From: Anaerolineaceae bacterium UBA3924
GTDB lineage: Bacteria; Chloroflexota; Anaerolineae; Anaerolineales; Anaerolineaceae
Reading direction: 5' to 3'
Assembly: GCA_002385985.1 (NCBI GenBank)
Contig: DGEO01000034.1
Location: 74,346-93,141 of the forward strand
Length of the DNA: 18,796 bases
Shown: positions 8,034-14,586 of the stretch, one piece after another
Numbering within the stretch: position 1 is the first letter of the stretch
Layout: every line of letters starts with the position of its first letter
Program-made: the position numbers and the translations under genes
Notes under the pieces: model-generated
The model's database searches: none
Seen by the model: only the letters and a program-made list of their open reading frames with translations
Told to the model about the DNA's origin: nothing

Positions 8034-9359
8034 TTATCCTCCGTGGTGATGCGGCTGGCCGGCAGGGATCACCTCTGTCTCCCACTCCAGCAGCGGCCGG
8101 ATCACGCCTTTGTAGCGGCGGACGTTGTCCACCCGGGCGGTATCGCCGGTGGACGGCTCGACGACCTGGAAAGCGATGGCCTCCTTCTCGTAGAAATGAT
8201 TCCGGTATGGCTGCTCGGTGCGCACGCCGACGCTGACCATCATGGTGCCTTCGTTGAGCAGGTTACCCGGAATCCAGCCGGTGCTGACGTAGCGGCCGGC
8301 CGGCCGCGGCCTGGAGCGCCATTCCGGGTCGCTGGAGACGGAGGTGAACAGAATCAGCGATTCGTCGTTGGCGACGGTGAAGTAGGGGTACAGCACGTGC
8401 CCGTCCTGCAGCACCTCGTACTCCATCTCCACGCCGATCGGTTCGCGAATGTCCATCGCGTAGCTGGACTCCCCGGTTTCCGTCCTGGCCCGAACCGCCC
8501 GCAGGCGCACCACCTCATTGCCGGGGGCCAGCGCGGGGTTGTCATACGTGACCGAGGCGGCAGTGCCCAGCGCGGAGGAGAGGTAATCCCCCACCACCTG
8601 GGTGGTCGGCCCGTCGGCGATGATCTCGCCCTGCTTGAGCAGGATGGTCCGCTCGCACAGGCGCACGATGGAGGGCATGTGATGCGAGACGAACAGCACG
8701 GTGCGGCCTTGCCGCCCGACATCTTCCATCTTGGCCAGGCACTTGCGCTGGAAGTTGGCGTCGCCCACCGCCAGCACCTCGTCCACCAGCAGGATTTCCG
8801 GCTCCAGATGGGCGGCCACGGCAAAGGCCAGGCGCACGGTCATGCCCGAGGAGTAGTACTTGACCGGGGTGTAGATGAACTTCTCCACCTCGGCGAAGGA
8901 TACGATCTCGTCGAACTTGCGGTCGATCTCGGTCTTGCCCATGCCGAGAATCGCCCCGTTGAGATACACGTTTTCAGCGCCGGTCAGTTCCTTGTGAAAG
9001 CCGGTGCCCACCTCCAGCAGCGACCCGACCCGCCCCCACAGGTCAACCGACCCGCGGGTCGGCTCGGTGATGCGGGTGAGGATCTTGAGCAGGGTGGATT
9101 TCCCGGCGCCGTTGTGCCCGATGATGCCCACGATCTCGCCGCGCTGAATTTCGAAGTTCACGTCGCGAAGCGCCCAGATCTCATCGGTGCGAATCTCATC
9201 CTCCCCGGCGGTTCCGTTGGAACGCGTCCGCAGCGCCCGCGCTGGCAGGGAGAGCGTCCTCGAGATGGTGTCGCGCAGGGTGCGGTAGCGCGGCTTGGTC
9301 CCCAGGTGGATGCGGTATTTCTTGCTAAGGTGCTCAGCTTTGATCGCCAGATCACTCAT
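8034..9359 (-). CDS. wzt: Polysaccharide ABC exporter ATPase with C-terminal Wzt-like domain
   Basis: ATP-binding subunit of a Wzm/Wzt-type exporter, 441 residues. Walker A GHNGAGKST is at 81-89, the ABC signature YSSGM at 169-173, Walker B ILLVDE at 189-194 and the H-loop His in FVSHHM near 227. The stretch before Walker A holds the long insertion typical of polysaccharide and teichoic-acid exporters. From about residue 270 a separate beta-rich domain (MDIREPIGVEMEYEV, YFTVANDESLILF) matches the Wzt C-terminal fold that in some systems recognises the non-reducing end of the glycan. It works with the permease encoded just upstream, 26 nt away, to move lipid-linked glycan across the cytoplasmic membrane. 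AGGA lies shortly before the ATG. The symbol is a functional analogy, not a proven orthology. Confidence 0.92.
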   Translation of the reverse strand: MSDLAIKAEHLSKKYRIHLGTKPRYRTLRDTISRTLSLPARALRTRSNGTAGEDEIRTDEIWALRDVNFEIQRGEIVGIIGHNGAGKSTLLKILTRITEPTRGSVDLWGRVGSLLEVGTGFHKELTGAENVYLNGAILGMGKTEIDRKFDEIVSFAEVEKFIYTPVKYYSSGMTVRLAFAVAAHLEPEILLVDEVLAVGDANFQRKCLAKMEDVGRQGRTVLFVSHHMPSIVRLCERTILLKQGEIIADGPTTQVVGDYLSSALGTAASVTYDNPALAPGNEVVRLRAVRARTETGESSYAMDIREPIGVEMEYEVLQDGHVLYPYFTVANDESLILFTSVSSDPEWRSRPRPAGRYVSTGWIPGNLLNEGTMMVSVGVRTEQPYRNHFYEKEAIAFQVVEPSTGDTARVDNVRRYKGVIRPLLEWETEVIPAGQPHHHGG

Positions 9360-9385
9360 AAAAGGTCCTGCTCTCCATCGGACGG

Positions 9386-10249
9386 CTAGATTACGTCCGC
9401 AAAGGTTTTTTCAGTCCGGTGGAAGTAGTACAGCCCGCTTACCAGCAGCAGCAGCGCGACCGCGACCGAAACCCAGATCATCGGGCCGGTCGGGTCAGTG
9501 CCCAGCAGCGCCCAGCGGAAGCCTTCCACCACCCCGGCCATGGGGTTGATGCCGTACAGCGTGCGCCAGGGCTGCGGCAGCTCGGAGGAGGAGTAGATCA
9601 CCGGGGTGGCGTACATCCACAGGTTGACAATGAAGGGCAGCACGTAGCGCACGTCGCGGTAGGCCACGTTCATGGCCGAGAACCACAGGCTGACGCCCGT
9701 GGCGGTGACCATGGCCAGCAGGATGAAGAGCGGCAGGAAAAAGACCGCCGCGGTGGGCGTGATGCCGTAGAAGATCATCATGCCGATCAGCACGATAAAG
9801 GAGACGGCGAAGTCCACCAGGCCGGAGAACACACCCGAAAGCGGTACGATCAGCCGCGGGAAGTACACCTTGGTGATCATGTTGGCGTTGGCGACCAGGC
9901 TGTTCGAGCCGGTGGAGACGGCGTAGGAGAAGTAGTTCCAGGGCAGCAGCGCGGCGTAGTTGAAGATCGGATAGGGAAAGCCCTCCGAGTCCAGGCCGGC
10001 CAGGCGCCCGAAGAAGATGGAGAAAACCACCATCTGCAGGAAGGGCTGCAGGACGGCCCAGGTTGCCCCCAGCGCGGTCTGCTTGTAGCGCACCTTGACG
10101 TCCCGCCAGGTGAGGAAGTACAGCAGCTCGCGGAACTCCACCAGTTCGCGGAAGTTGATGTGGATCCAGCCCTTGCTGGGAACCAGCCGGATATGGCGCT
10201 GCTCAGACCGGGCGGCCACATCCGGAAGCGTGTCAGCTTGATTTGCCAT
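9386..10249 (-). CDS. wzm: Polysaccharide ABC exporter permease
   Basis: ABC-2 type membrane subunit of the exporter, 287 residues, partner of the ATPase encoded next to it. The N terminus is cytoplasmic (FRELVEFRELLYFLTWRDVKVRYKQT is the family hallmark, ahead of the first membrane helix). About six hydrophobic segments follow, for example MVVFSIFFG, VDFAVSFIVLIGMMIF, FLPLFILLAMVTA and VSVAVALLLLVSGLYYF. NPMAGVVEGFRWALLG near the C terminus is conserved in this family. The protein lacks a signal peptide, as expected. It starts at an ATG 4 nt after GGAGATCC and is the first gene of the minus-strand cluster, following a non-coding leader of about 450-600 nt. Confidence 0.94.
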   Translation of the reverse strand: MANQADTLPDVAARSEQRHIRLVPSKGWIHINFRELVEFRELLYFLTWRDVKVRYKQTALGATWAVLQPFLQMVVFSIFFGRLAGLDSEGFPYPIFNYAALLPWNYFSYAVSTGSNSLVANANMITKVYFPRLIVPLSGVFSGLVDFAVSFIVLIGMMIFYGITPTAAVFFLPLFILLAMVTATGVSLWFSAMNVAYRDVRYVLPFIVNLWMYATPVIYSSSELPQPWRTLYGINPMAGVVEGFRWALLGTDPTGPMIWVSVAVALLLLVSGLYYFHRTEKTFADVI

Positions 10250-10870
10250 GGATCTCCTATTCAGGCATACCGGGCAGCGGGCGCTGGCTCGTGTGCCGTC
10301 TGCGCGCTGCCTGGCTGAACATTCCAGTCTGGTTGTTCACGGGCGGAGTCATGGTGCAGGCGCGCTCCGCCCTCCCGACACTGGCCGCAGCTCCCCCTGC
10401 TGGCATCAATTCGCGGTTGCCCCTTACAGGGAGTTCCGGCGAATCAAATTTGTTAAGCTTCTGGCCATGTTTGCGGCAATCTTTCCGGTCCACAAAAAAA
10501 GAAACGGAGGCAGCCAGCCACCCGGTTTGCTACGATGTCCCGCTTATGGGTATGTGCGGTTGAACTTCATAACAGGTCTCTGAGCCGCGGTTCCGTTCGA
10601 AAGACTGCAGTTCGCGAACGCCAGTGGGCAAGCTGGTGAGTTGAACGCTAACGGCCTCGGTTGGTGGATCAGGTTTTTTTCAGGTCTCCCCGGAACCTGA
10701 TCATTCCCAATATACCATTTAGGTAAAATTTTGTTCTTTATATCTTTCTTAGAAATAGTAATCTATTGATTTCCCGGCGCGGGTGAGGAGAAAATCACCC
10801 ACCCGTGTCGGCCTGTGGGATGGACTCCCGCACCCCGGCTGTGCTACCCTCAGGATGGGAGGGTGATGAG
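10250..10870. other. Long divergent non-coding region between wzm and PCuAC-like gene
   Basis: No credible gene lies here; open frames are short and lack family patterns or ribosome sites. The half near 10700-10770 is AT-rich and must hold the divergent promoters. Read on the minus strand, TATATT (+ strand AATATA at 10709-10714) is preceded by TG plus one base, an extended -10 form, but with a poor -35. A wzm transcript from there would have a leader of about 450 nt. A 10-bp palindrome GTTCGCGAAC is at 10610-10619, and a small inverted repeat GGGTGA/TCACCC at 10781-10800 precedes the plus-strand gene. Confidence 0.6.
10667..10702. repeat. 9-bp inverted repeat with competing pairing in wzm leader
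   Basis: GATCAGGTT (10667-10675) pairs perfectly with AACCTGATC (10694-10702). A second TCAGGT at 10680-10685 inside the loop can also pair with ACCTGA at 10695-10700, giving two mutually exclusive stems. It lies just downstream of the extended -10 candidate for the glycan operon. This could be an operator or an attenuator-like switch; no terminator U-tract follows either strand's stem. Confidence 0.5.
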
Positions 10871-11332
10871 ATGATCCGACGGCTGAGTGTTTTCGTTGTT
10901 CTGGCCGGCCTGCTTCTGGCCGGCTGCGCGCCGGGTGAACCGGACGGGATCCGGGTAGAGGATGCCTGGGTCCGGGCGGCCAGCGCGTCGACGGCGAGCG
11001 CAGCGCACGGGCAGACGGCCAACAGCGCTGCGTTTCTGACGCTGCACAACGACTCCCCGGCTGACGACCGGCTGGTGGAGGTGCGCTCGGATGCGGCGGC
11101 CAGCGTGGAGATTCACGAGTCGTTCATGGAAGGCGAGGTGATGCGCATGCGCCACCTGGTGGACGGCCTGCCGCTGCCTGCCGGAGAGCGCGTGGAGCTG
11201 GCCCCTGGCGGGTATCACATCATGCTCATCGGCCTGCATCAGGATCTGATCGCCGGGGAGAGCGTGACGCTGACCCTGGTTTTCGCCGGGCACAGGGAAA
11301 TCACCGTCAGCGCGGAGGTCCGCGCGCCGTAA
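10871..11332 (+). CDS. PCuAC-type copper chaperone lipoprotein
   Basis: A 153-residue lipoprotein of the PCuAC (DUF461) family, which carries Cu(I) outside the cytoplasm, often for cytochrome oxidase assembly. The signal peptide ends in the lipobox LAGC with Cys19. The copper-binding pattern is intact: His82 in IHES, Met93 ten residues later, then His116 and Met118 in GYHIMLIGL. PLPAGERVELAPGGYH is the family's signature run. The ATG at 10871 follows GGAGGG by 7 nt; a longer in-frame start at 10805 is rejected because it would put a polar stretch before the signal peptide. It stands alone, with no oxidase subunit next to it, but a cytochrome c gene lies about 1.4 kb away. Confidence 0.92.
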   Translation: MIRRLSVFVVLAGLLLAGCAPGEPDGIRVEDAWVRAASASTASAAHGQTANSAAFLTLHNDSPADDRLVEVRSDAAASVEIHESFMEGEVMRMRHLVDGLPLPAGERVELAPGGYHIMLIGLHQDLIAGESVTLTLVFAGHREITVSAEVRAP

Positions 11333-11384
11333 TGAGCGGCCTGGCGGCTGCCCCAGGCACCCGCCCTTCAGGAATCAGGAATAA

Positions 11385-11403
11385 TCTCGGCTATACGCAT
11401 TAA
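11385..11403. repeat. Direct repeat, left copy
   Basis: TCTCGGCTAT, then A, then CGCATTAA. It matches the copy at 11856-11874 at 18 of 19 positions. The bases after it (GCCCGGTTCC) resemble those after the right copy (GCCCGTTCC) with small gaps. Confidence 0.7.
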
Positions 11404-11410
11404 TCCTGGC

Positions 11411-11444
11411 TGCCCGGTTCCCTTCTCTGTCGCGAAACCGGGCA
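11411..11444. repeat. 9-bp inverted repeat inside the repeat-bounded segment
   Basis: TGCCCGGTT (11411-11419) pairs with AACCGGGCA (11436-11444) around a 16-nt loop. It lies just inside the left direct repeat. It could be a terminator stem for the PCuAC-like gene, but it lies about 80 nt from the stop and has no U-tract. Confidence 0.5.
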
Positions 11445-11764
11445 ATCCATTCACACCATCTGTGCTTCGGATATAAAAGGTTCACGCCGTCATGGAGCTC
11501 AGTTTCCATCCTTCCTCCGCTGGCCCTGGAAACCAGATCCCCCACCCACTGATTCATGGCGGTGACTGTACCCGAACTTGTTGCCGGGCCGCCCTTTCTC
11601 AGCGGAGTTACCCCGGATGCGCCGGGCAAGCATTCCGCCGGGCTACCAAGATCATCCATCCCTGCCTTGTTGTTGTGCCTGGTGCGGATCCCCTGCCCCA
11701 CAGCGAACGGGTTCGTCTTTATTTCTGTGAGACAAAGGTTCACCAGTTTTTCGCCAACCGTTAT

Positions 11765-11785
11765 GACTGGTCATCCGCACCAGTC
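11765..11785 (+). repeat. Hairpin GACTGGT/ACCAGTC
   Basis: A perfect 7-bp stem, GACTGGT (11765-11771) with ACCAGTC (11779-11785), has a 7-nt loop and is followed by TTTCT. It resembles a weak terminator, but no gene ends close before it. Confidence 0.45.
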
Positions 11786-11855
11786 TTTCTGGTCCGTTGA
11801 GCCTGTGCACGTTCGCCGCGGGATCCGCAACGTGTCATGCAAGTATAAGGCCCAT

Positions 11856-11874
11856 TCTCGGCTATGCGCATTAA
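11856..11874. repeat. Direct repeat, right copy
   Basis: TCTCGGCTAT, then G, then CGCATTAA, same orientation as the left copy at 11385-11403, 471 bp apart start to start. It lies 64 nt upstream of the LON-domain gene. Confidence 0.7.
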
Positions 11875-11915
11875 ACTCCCGCCCGTTCCTCCGCCCCGCA
11901 CTTCTCGATTTTCCG

Positions 11916-11932
11916 CGATTGTTCTACAATCG
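11916..11932 (+). promoter_or_regulatory. Palindrome overlapping a -10-like box before the LON-domain gene
   Basis: CGATTGT (11916-11922) and ACAATCG (11926-11932) form a perfect 7-bp inverted repeat around TCT. It covers TACAAT (11925-11930), a good -10 match that ends 8 nt before the ATG at 11939, so the transcript could be leaderless. The -35 is poor. It may be an operator; no regulator is identifiable. Confidence 0.4.
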
Positions 11933-11938
11933 TAGGCA

Positions 11939-12601
11939 ATGCGAGAGATCCCTCTTTTTCCCCTTCACACCGTGCTCTTCCCGGGCATGCCCCTGCAGCT
12001 GCATATCTTCGAACAGCGCTACCTGGAAATGGTCCGCGCCTGCCTGCTGCACAACCAGCCCTTCGGCGTGCTGCTCATCCGCCAGGGCGCCGAGGCACAC
12101 GGCCCACTGGCCGTCCCCTACTCGGTGGGCTGCACGGCCAATATTGTGGAAATCGACGGCCAGGCGGACGGCTCGCTCAACTTGCTGGCCATCGGCGACG
12201 AGCGCTTCGCCGTCCACGAAGTGAAAAGAAGCCTGCCCTACCTGACCGGCAAGGTCACCCGGCTCCAGAACCAGTTCACCTACGGGCCGCAGCTGGCCCG
12301 GGGCGTGAAAACGCTGGCCCGCTGGGTGGACCGCTATCTGTCGCTGATCAACCGACTCAGCCCCAACCCGGCGGTGGACCTTTCCCTTTCGGATCTGCCG
12401 GAAGACCCCATGCTGCTGCTCTACCTGGCGGCCTCGATCCTGCAGGTGCCCAATCTGGAGAAACAGGCCCTGCTGGAGATGTCGAACAGCGAGGAGCTGC
12501 GCCAGCAGCTGGAGCGGCTGTACCGCCGCGAGGTGGCCGTGCTGGGCAGCACGCGGAGCGTCCCCCAGGTGATGGCCGAACGGCTGGCCTGGCTGAACTG
12601 A
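11939..12601 (+). CDS. LON peptidase substrate-binding domain protein
   Basis: A 220-residue cytoplasmic protein made of the Lon N-terminal (LAN) domain alone, with no ATPase or protease part. The start is typical: IPLFPLHTVLFPGMPLQLHIFEQRYLEM at residues 4-31. It continues with FGVLLIRQG and CTANIVEID, the double-beta-barrel half, then a helical half with ARWVDRYLSLI and PEDPMLLLYLAASIL, and ends with an EELRQQLERLYRREV helix. Such stand-alone proteins are widespread, but their role is not settled; protein-substrate recognition is inferred from Lon. The ATG at 11939 has no strong Shine-Dalgarno sequence and lies 8 nt after a TACAAT box. It converges on the cytochrome c gene, with a hairpin between them. 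Confidence 0.9.
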   Translation: MREIPLFPLHTVLFPGMPLQLHIFEQRYLEMVRACLLHNQPFGVLLIRQGAEAHGPLAVPYSVGCTANIVEIDGQADGSLNLLAIGDERFAVHEVKRSLPYLTGKVTRLQNQFTYGPQLARGVKTLARWVDRYLSLINRLSPNPAVDLSLSDLPEDPMLLLYLAASILQVPNLEKQALLEMSNSEELRQQLERLYRREVAVLGSTRSVPQVMAERLAWLN

Positions 12602-12632
12602 CCGGTCCCGGGGCGGAAATCTGTCCTTAAAA

Positions 12633-12667
12633 CAGCAGGCAGCAGACCGGTTCTCGCCAGCCTGCTG
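12633..12667. terminator. Probable bidirectional terminator between convergent genes
   Basis: CAGCAGGC (12633-12640) pairs with GCCTGCTG (12660-12667) around a 19-nt loop. An outer AAAACAGC can alternatively pair with the GCTGTCTTTT that follows. T-runs and A-runs flank it on the two sides, and it lies between the LON-domain stop and the cytochrome stop. Confidence 0.6.
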
Positions 12668-12687
12668 CGCGCTGTCTTTTGATCGTG

Positions 12688-13077
12688 TTACTGTCCGAAG
12701 GTGATGCCGGCCGCAGTATCCGGGCCGACCACCGTGTCTGCGGGCAGCACGCCGGCCGACTGCAGCATGTGAGCGACCACATCATAGTACTGGTCATCCG
12801 TCAGGCTGCCGGGAGCGTCCATGGGCATGTTGTCATGCGTGAAACTGAACAGTTCCTGCGCGTTGGCGAAATCGGTCAGGAACGGCGCGCTGGCGCTGGT
12901 CACATCCGGACCAACACCCTGATCATGGCACTCGGCGCATTCGGCGGTGTAGACTTCCTGGCCGCGGGCCAACTGGTCAGCCTGACCCGAACCTCCCCCG
13001 TTCCCGCCTCCGCCTCCGCAGGCCGCCAGAACAAAGACCATCAACAAACTGGTGAAAACAATCAGCCATCGACGCAT
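12688..13077 (-). CDS. Lipoprotein class I cytochrome c
   Basis: A 129-residue membrane-anchored monohaem cytochrome c. The signal peptide ends in the lipobox LAAC with Cys20, followed by a Gly-rich flexible tether (residues 21-31). The haem-binding motif is CAECH at 47-51. The sixth ligand is probably Met84 or Met86 in NMPMDAPG, followed by the usual C-terminal helix LTDDQYYDVVAHML. Ribosome site GGAGGG lies 6 nt before the ATG at 13077. It would carry electrons on the outer face of the cytoplasmic membrane. A partner oxidase or reductase is not in the window. A TTGAGA-17-TACAAT promoter lies upstream at 13194-13222. Confidence 0.93.
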   Translation of the reverse strand: MRRWLIVFTSLLMVFVLAACGGGGGNGGGSGQADQLARGQEVYTAECAECHDQGVGPDVTSASAPFLTDFANAQELFSFTHDNMPMDAPGSLTDDQYYDVVAHMLQSAGVLPADTVVGPDTAAGITFGQ

Positions 13078-13120
13078 TGGTGTCCCTCCTCATAGATGTA
13101 TGGATCGATGTCCGCGTGAT

Positions 13121-13135
13121 TTGATTGTACATCAA
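13121..13135. promoter_or_regulatory. FNR-like inverted repeat in cytochrome c leader
   Basis: TTGAT (13121-13125) and ATCAA (13131-13135) are separated by five bases. The FNR/CRP-type consensus has the same arms with four bases between, so this is one base too long. It overlaps a minus-strand TACAAT (+ strand ATTGTA at 13124-13129). TTTGATTGTA occurs here (13120-13129) and again at 13190-13199. Confidence 0.35.
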
Positions 13136-13193
13136 TATCCATTTCCCCCTGTCCAGGCGAACGGCACAATCGGGCTCGCCCGCTGACGTTTTG

Positions 13194-13222
13194 ATTGTAT
13201 GCCCGCTTAACGATTTTCTCAA
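13194..13222 (-). promoter_or_regulatory. Sigma70-type promoter for cytochrome c gene
   Basis: On the minus strand TTGAGA (+ TCTCAA, 13217-13222) is followed after 17 bases by TACAAT (+ ATTGTA, 13194-13199). Each box has five of six consensus bases. Transcription would start near 13187, giving a leader of about 110 nt. Confidence 0.6.
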
Positions 13223-13271
13223 GTAGGGAAAACCCTGCTTCTTCCGCGAGCGCAGGCAGGTGGGGATTATA

Positions 13272-14552
13272 ATGAGATTGACTTCAATCAAAGGCTCGTT
13301 CGTGAAGCGATTCTTTCAGCACACCCGGGGCAGCTGGCACACCACACTGCTGATCATGTTCTTCGCCCAGAGCATGGTTTCGGTGGGATTCTCCAGCGTG
13401 TTTCCCTTTTTGCCGCTGTACGTGAGGGATCTGGGTTCTTCGACCGGCCTGAGCGTCGAACTGCTCTCCGGGCTGGTGTTTTCGGCCCAGTCCGTCACCA
13501 TGATGCTGGCCTCCCCCTTCTGGGGCCAGCTTGCCGACCGGGTCGGGCGAAAAATGATGGTCGAACGGGCCATTTTCGGCGGCTCGGTGCTGCTGCTGAT
13601 CATGGCCTTCGTGCGCGACGCCGAACAGCTGGTGCTGATGCGCGCCATCCAGGGCCTGATCACCGGCGTGCACTCGGCCAGCTACGCGCTGGTGGCCTCG
13701 CAAGCCCCGCGGGAGCAGACCGGATACGCCATGGGCCTGCTGCAGGTAGGCGCCGGGGCCGGCGTGGCGCTGGGGCCGATGGTCGGCGGCGCGGTCGCGG
13801 ACATGTACGGCTACCGGGCGGCTTTCTACGTCACCTCGGCAATGATGTTCCTGGCCGGCCTGCTGGTACTGGTCGGGGTGCACGAGAAGTTTGAACCGGT
13901 GCCGGCCAGCAAGCGGGTTTCCTTCGGCAAGCAGTGGCGCGAGATCTTCAGCCTGCCGGGTGTGCCGGTGGCCTACAGCCTGCGCTTCCTCACCCAGCTG
14001 GGGCGGATGACGGTCGTTCCGCTGCTGCCCGTCTTCATCCTCAGCCTGATGCCTGACGGCGCCCGGGTGAACACCTTCACCGGCCTTGTCACCGGCGCTT
14101 CATCAGCGATGATGACCATCAGCGCGGTCGGCCTGGGCAAACTGGGCGACCGTATCGGGCACCGCAAGATCGTCGTGGCCTGCGGGCTGCTGGCGGCGAT
14201 GGTCTACCTGCCGCAGGGAGCCGTGCAGGCGGCCTGGCAGCTGCTGGTGCTGCAGCTGGTCCTGGGCCTGGCCATGGGCGGGCTGACGCCTGCGATCAGC
14301 GCGCTGCTGGCCAACTACACGCCGCACGGCTGGGAGGGCGCTGTCTACGGCCTGGACAGCTCGATCATGTCCGCGGCCCGCGCCGTGGCGCCCATGGTCG
14401 GTTCAGCCATCGCGATGGGGATCAGCGTGCGCGCCGCCTTCCCGCTGAGCGCCGTACTGTTCTTCGTGCTGACCACCCTGGCGCTGACCAGCCTGCCCAG
14501 GATGCTGCCGGCTCAACGGCAGGAATCCGAAGAGGCCACGCCGGCGGACTAA
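13272..14552 (+). CDS. Major facilitator superfamily transporter
   Basis: A 426-residue inner-membrane transporter with about 12 predicted helices. The family motif between helices 2 and 3 is clear (GQLADRVGRKMMV), and its counterpart in the second half is GKLGDRIGHRKIV. VGAGAGVALGPMVGG in helix 5 resembles the motif C of proton-coupled drug exporters (DHA1 group). A long soluble loop (about HEKFEPVPASKRVSFGKQWREIF) joins the two halves. ATG 13272 follows AGGTGGGG; a GTG 12 nt upstream and a GTG at 13302 are alternatives. A TATAAT overlaps the ATG but has no matching -35. Drug or metabolite efflux is likely; substrate unknown. Confidence 0.9.
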   Translation: MRLTSIKGSFVKRFFQHTRGSWHTTLLIMFFAQSMVSVGFSSVFPFLPLYVRDLGSSTGLSVELLSGLVFSAQSVTMMLASPFWGQLADRVGRKMMVERAIFGGSVLLLIMAFVRDAEQLVLMRAIQGLITGVHSASYALVASQAPREQTGYAMGLLQVGAGAGVALGPMVGGAVADMYGYRAAFYVTSAMMFLAGLLVLVGVHEKFEPVPASKRVSFGKQWREIFSLPGVPVAYSLRFLTQLGRMTVVPLLPVFILSLMPDGARVNTFTGLVTGASSAMMTISAVGLGKLGDRIGHRKIVVACGLLAAMVYLPQGAVQAAWQLLVLQLVLGLAMGGLTPAISALLANYTPHGWEGAVYGLDSSIMSAARAVAPMVGSAIAMGISVRAAFPLSAVLFFVLTTLALTSLPRMLPAQRQESEEATPAD

Positions 14553-14585
14553 TCCTCCTTTGGAGGACAGGTCCTCCTGCGGAGG
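14553..14585. terminator. Tandem CCTCC/GGAGG hairpins between convergent genes
   Basis: TCCTCC (14553-14558) pairs with GGAGGA (14562-14567) across 3 nt, and CCTCC (14573-14577) pairs with GGAGG (14581-14585) across 3 nt. They begin immediately after the MFS stop and end just before the stop of the DnaA_N-like gene on the other strand. There is no T-run, so intrinsic termination is unproven; alternative long pairings between the four arms are possible. Confidence 0.45.
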
Positions 14586-14586
14586 G

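Larger units (their letters stand above)
11333..11938. other. Non-coding region with direct repeats and hairpins
   Basis: Six hundred bases without a convincing gene. Overlapping frames exist on both strands (for example 122 codons on the minus strand, 11375-11743), but none shows a family pattern or ribosome site. The stretch holds a pair of near-identical direct repeats (11385-11403 and 11856-11874), two hairpins and a palindrome just before the next gene. It may be the remains of a small mobile or repeated element. Confidence 0.5.

Noticed and set aside
8001..9389. 462-codon plus-strand frame, longer than the gene opposite
   Set aside because: It is antisense to the ABC ATPase with intact Walker and signature motifs; the product is His/Gly-rich shadow sequence.
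11375..11743. 122-codon minus-strand frame ending ARINAYSRDYS
   Set aside because: No ribosome site, no recognisable domain and it spans a hairpin and one of the direct repeats. Kept only as part of the unexplained segment.
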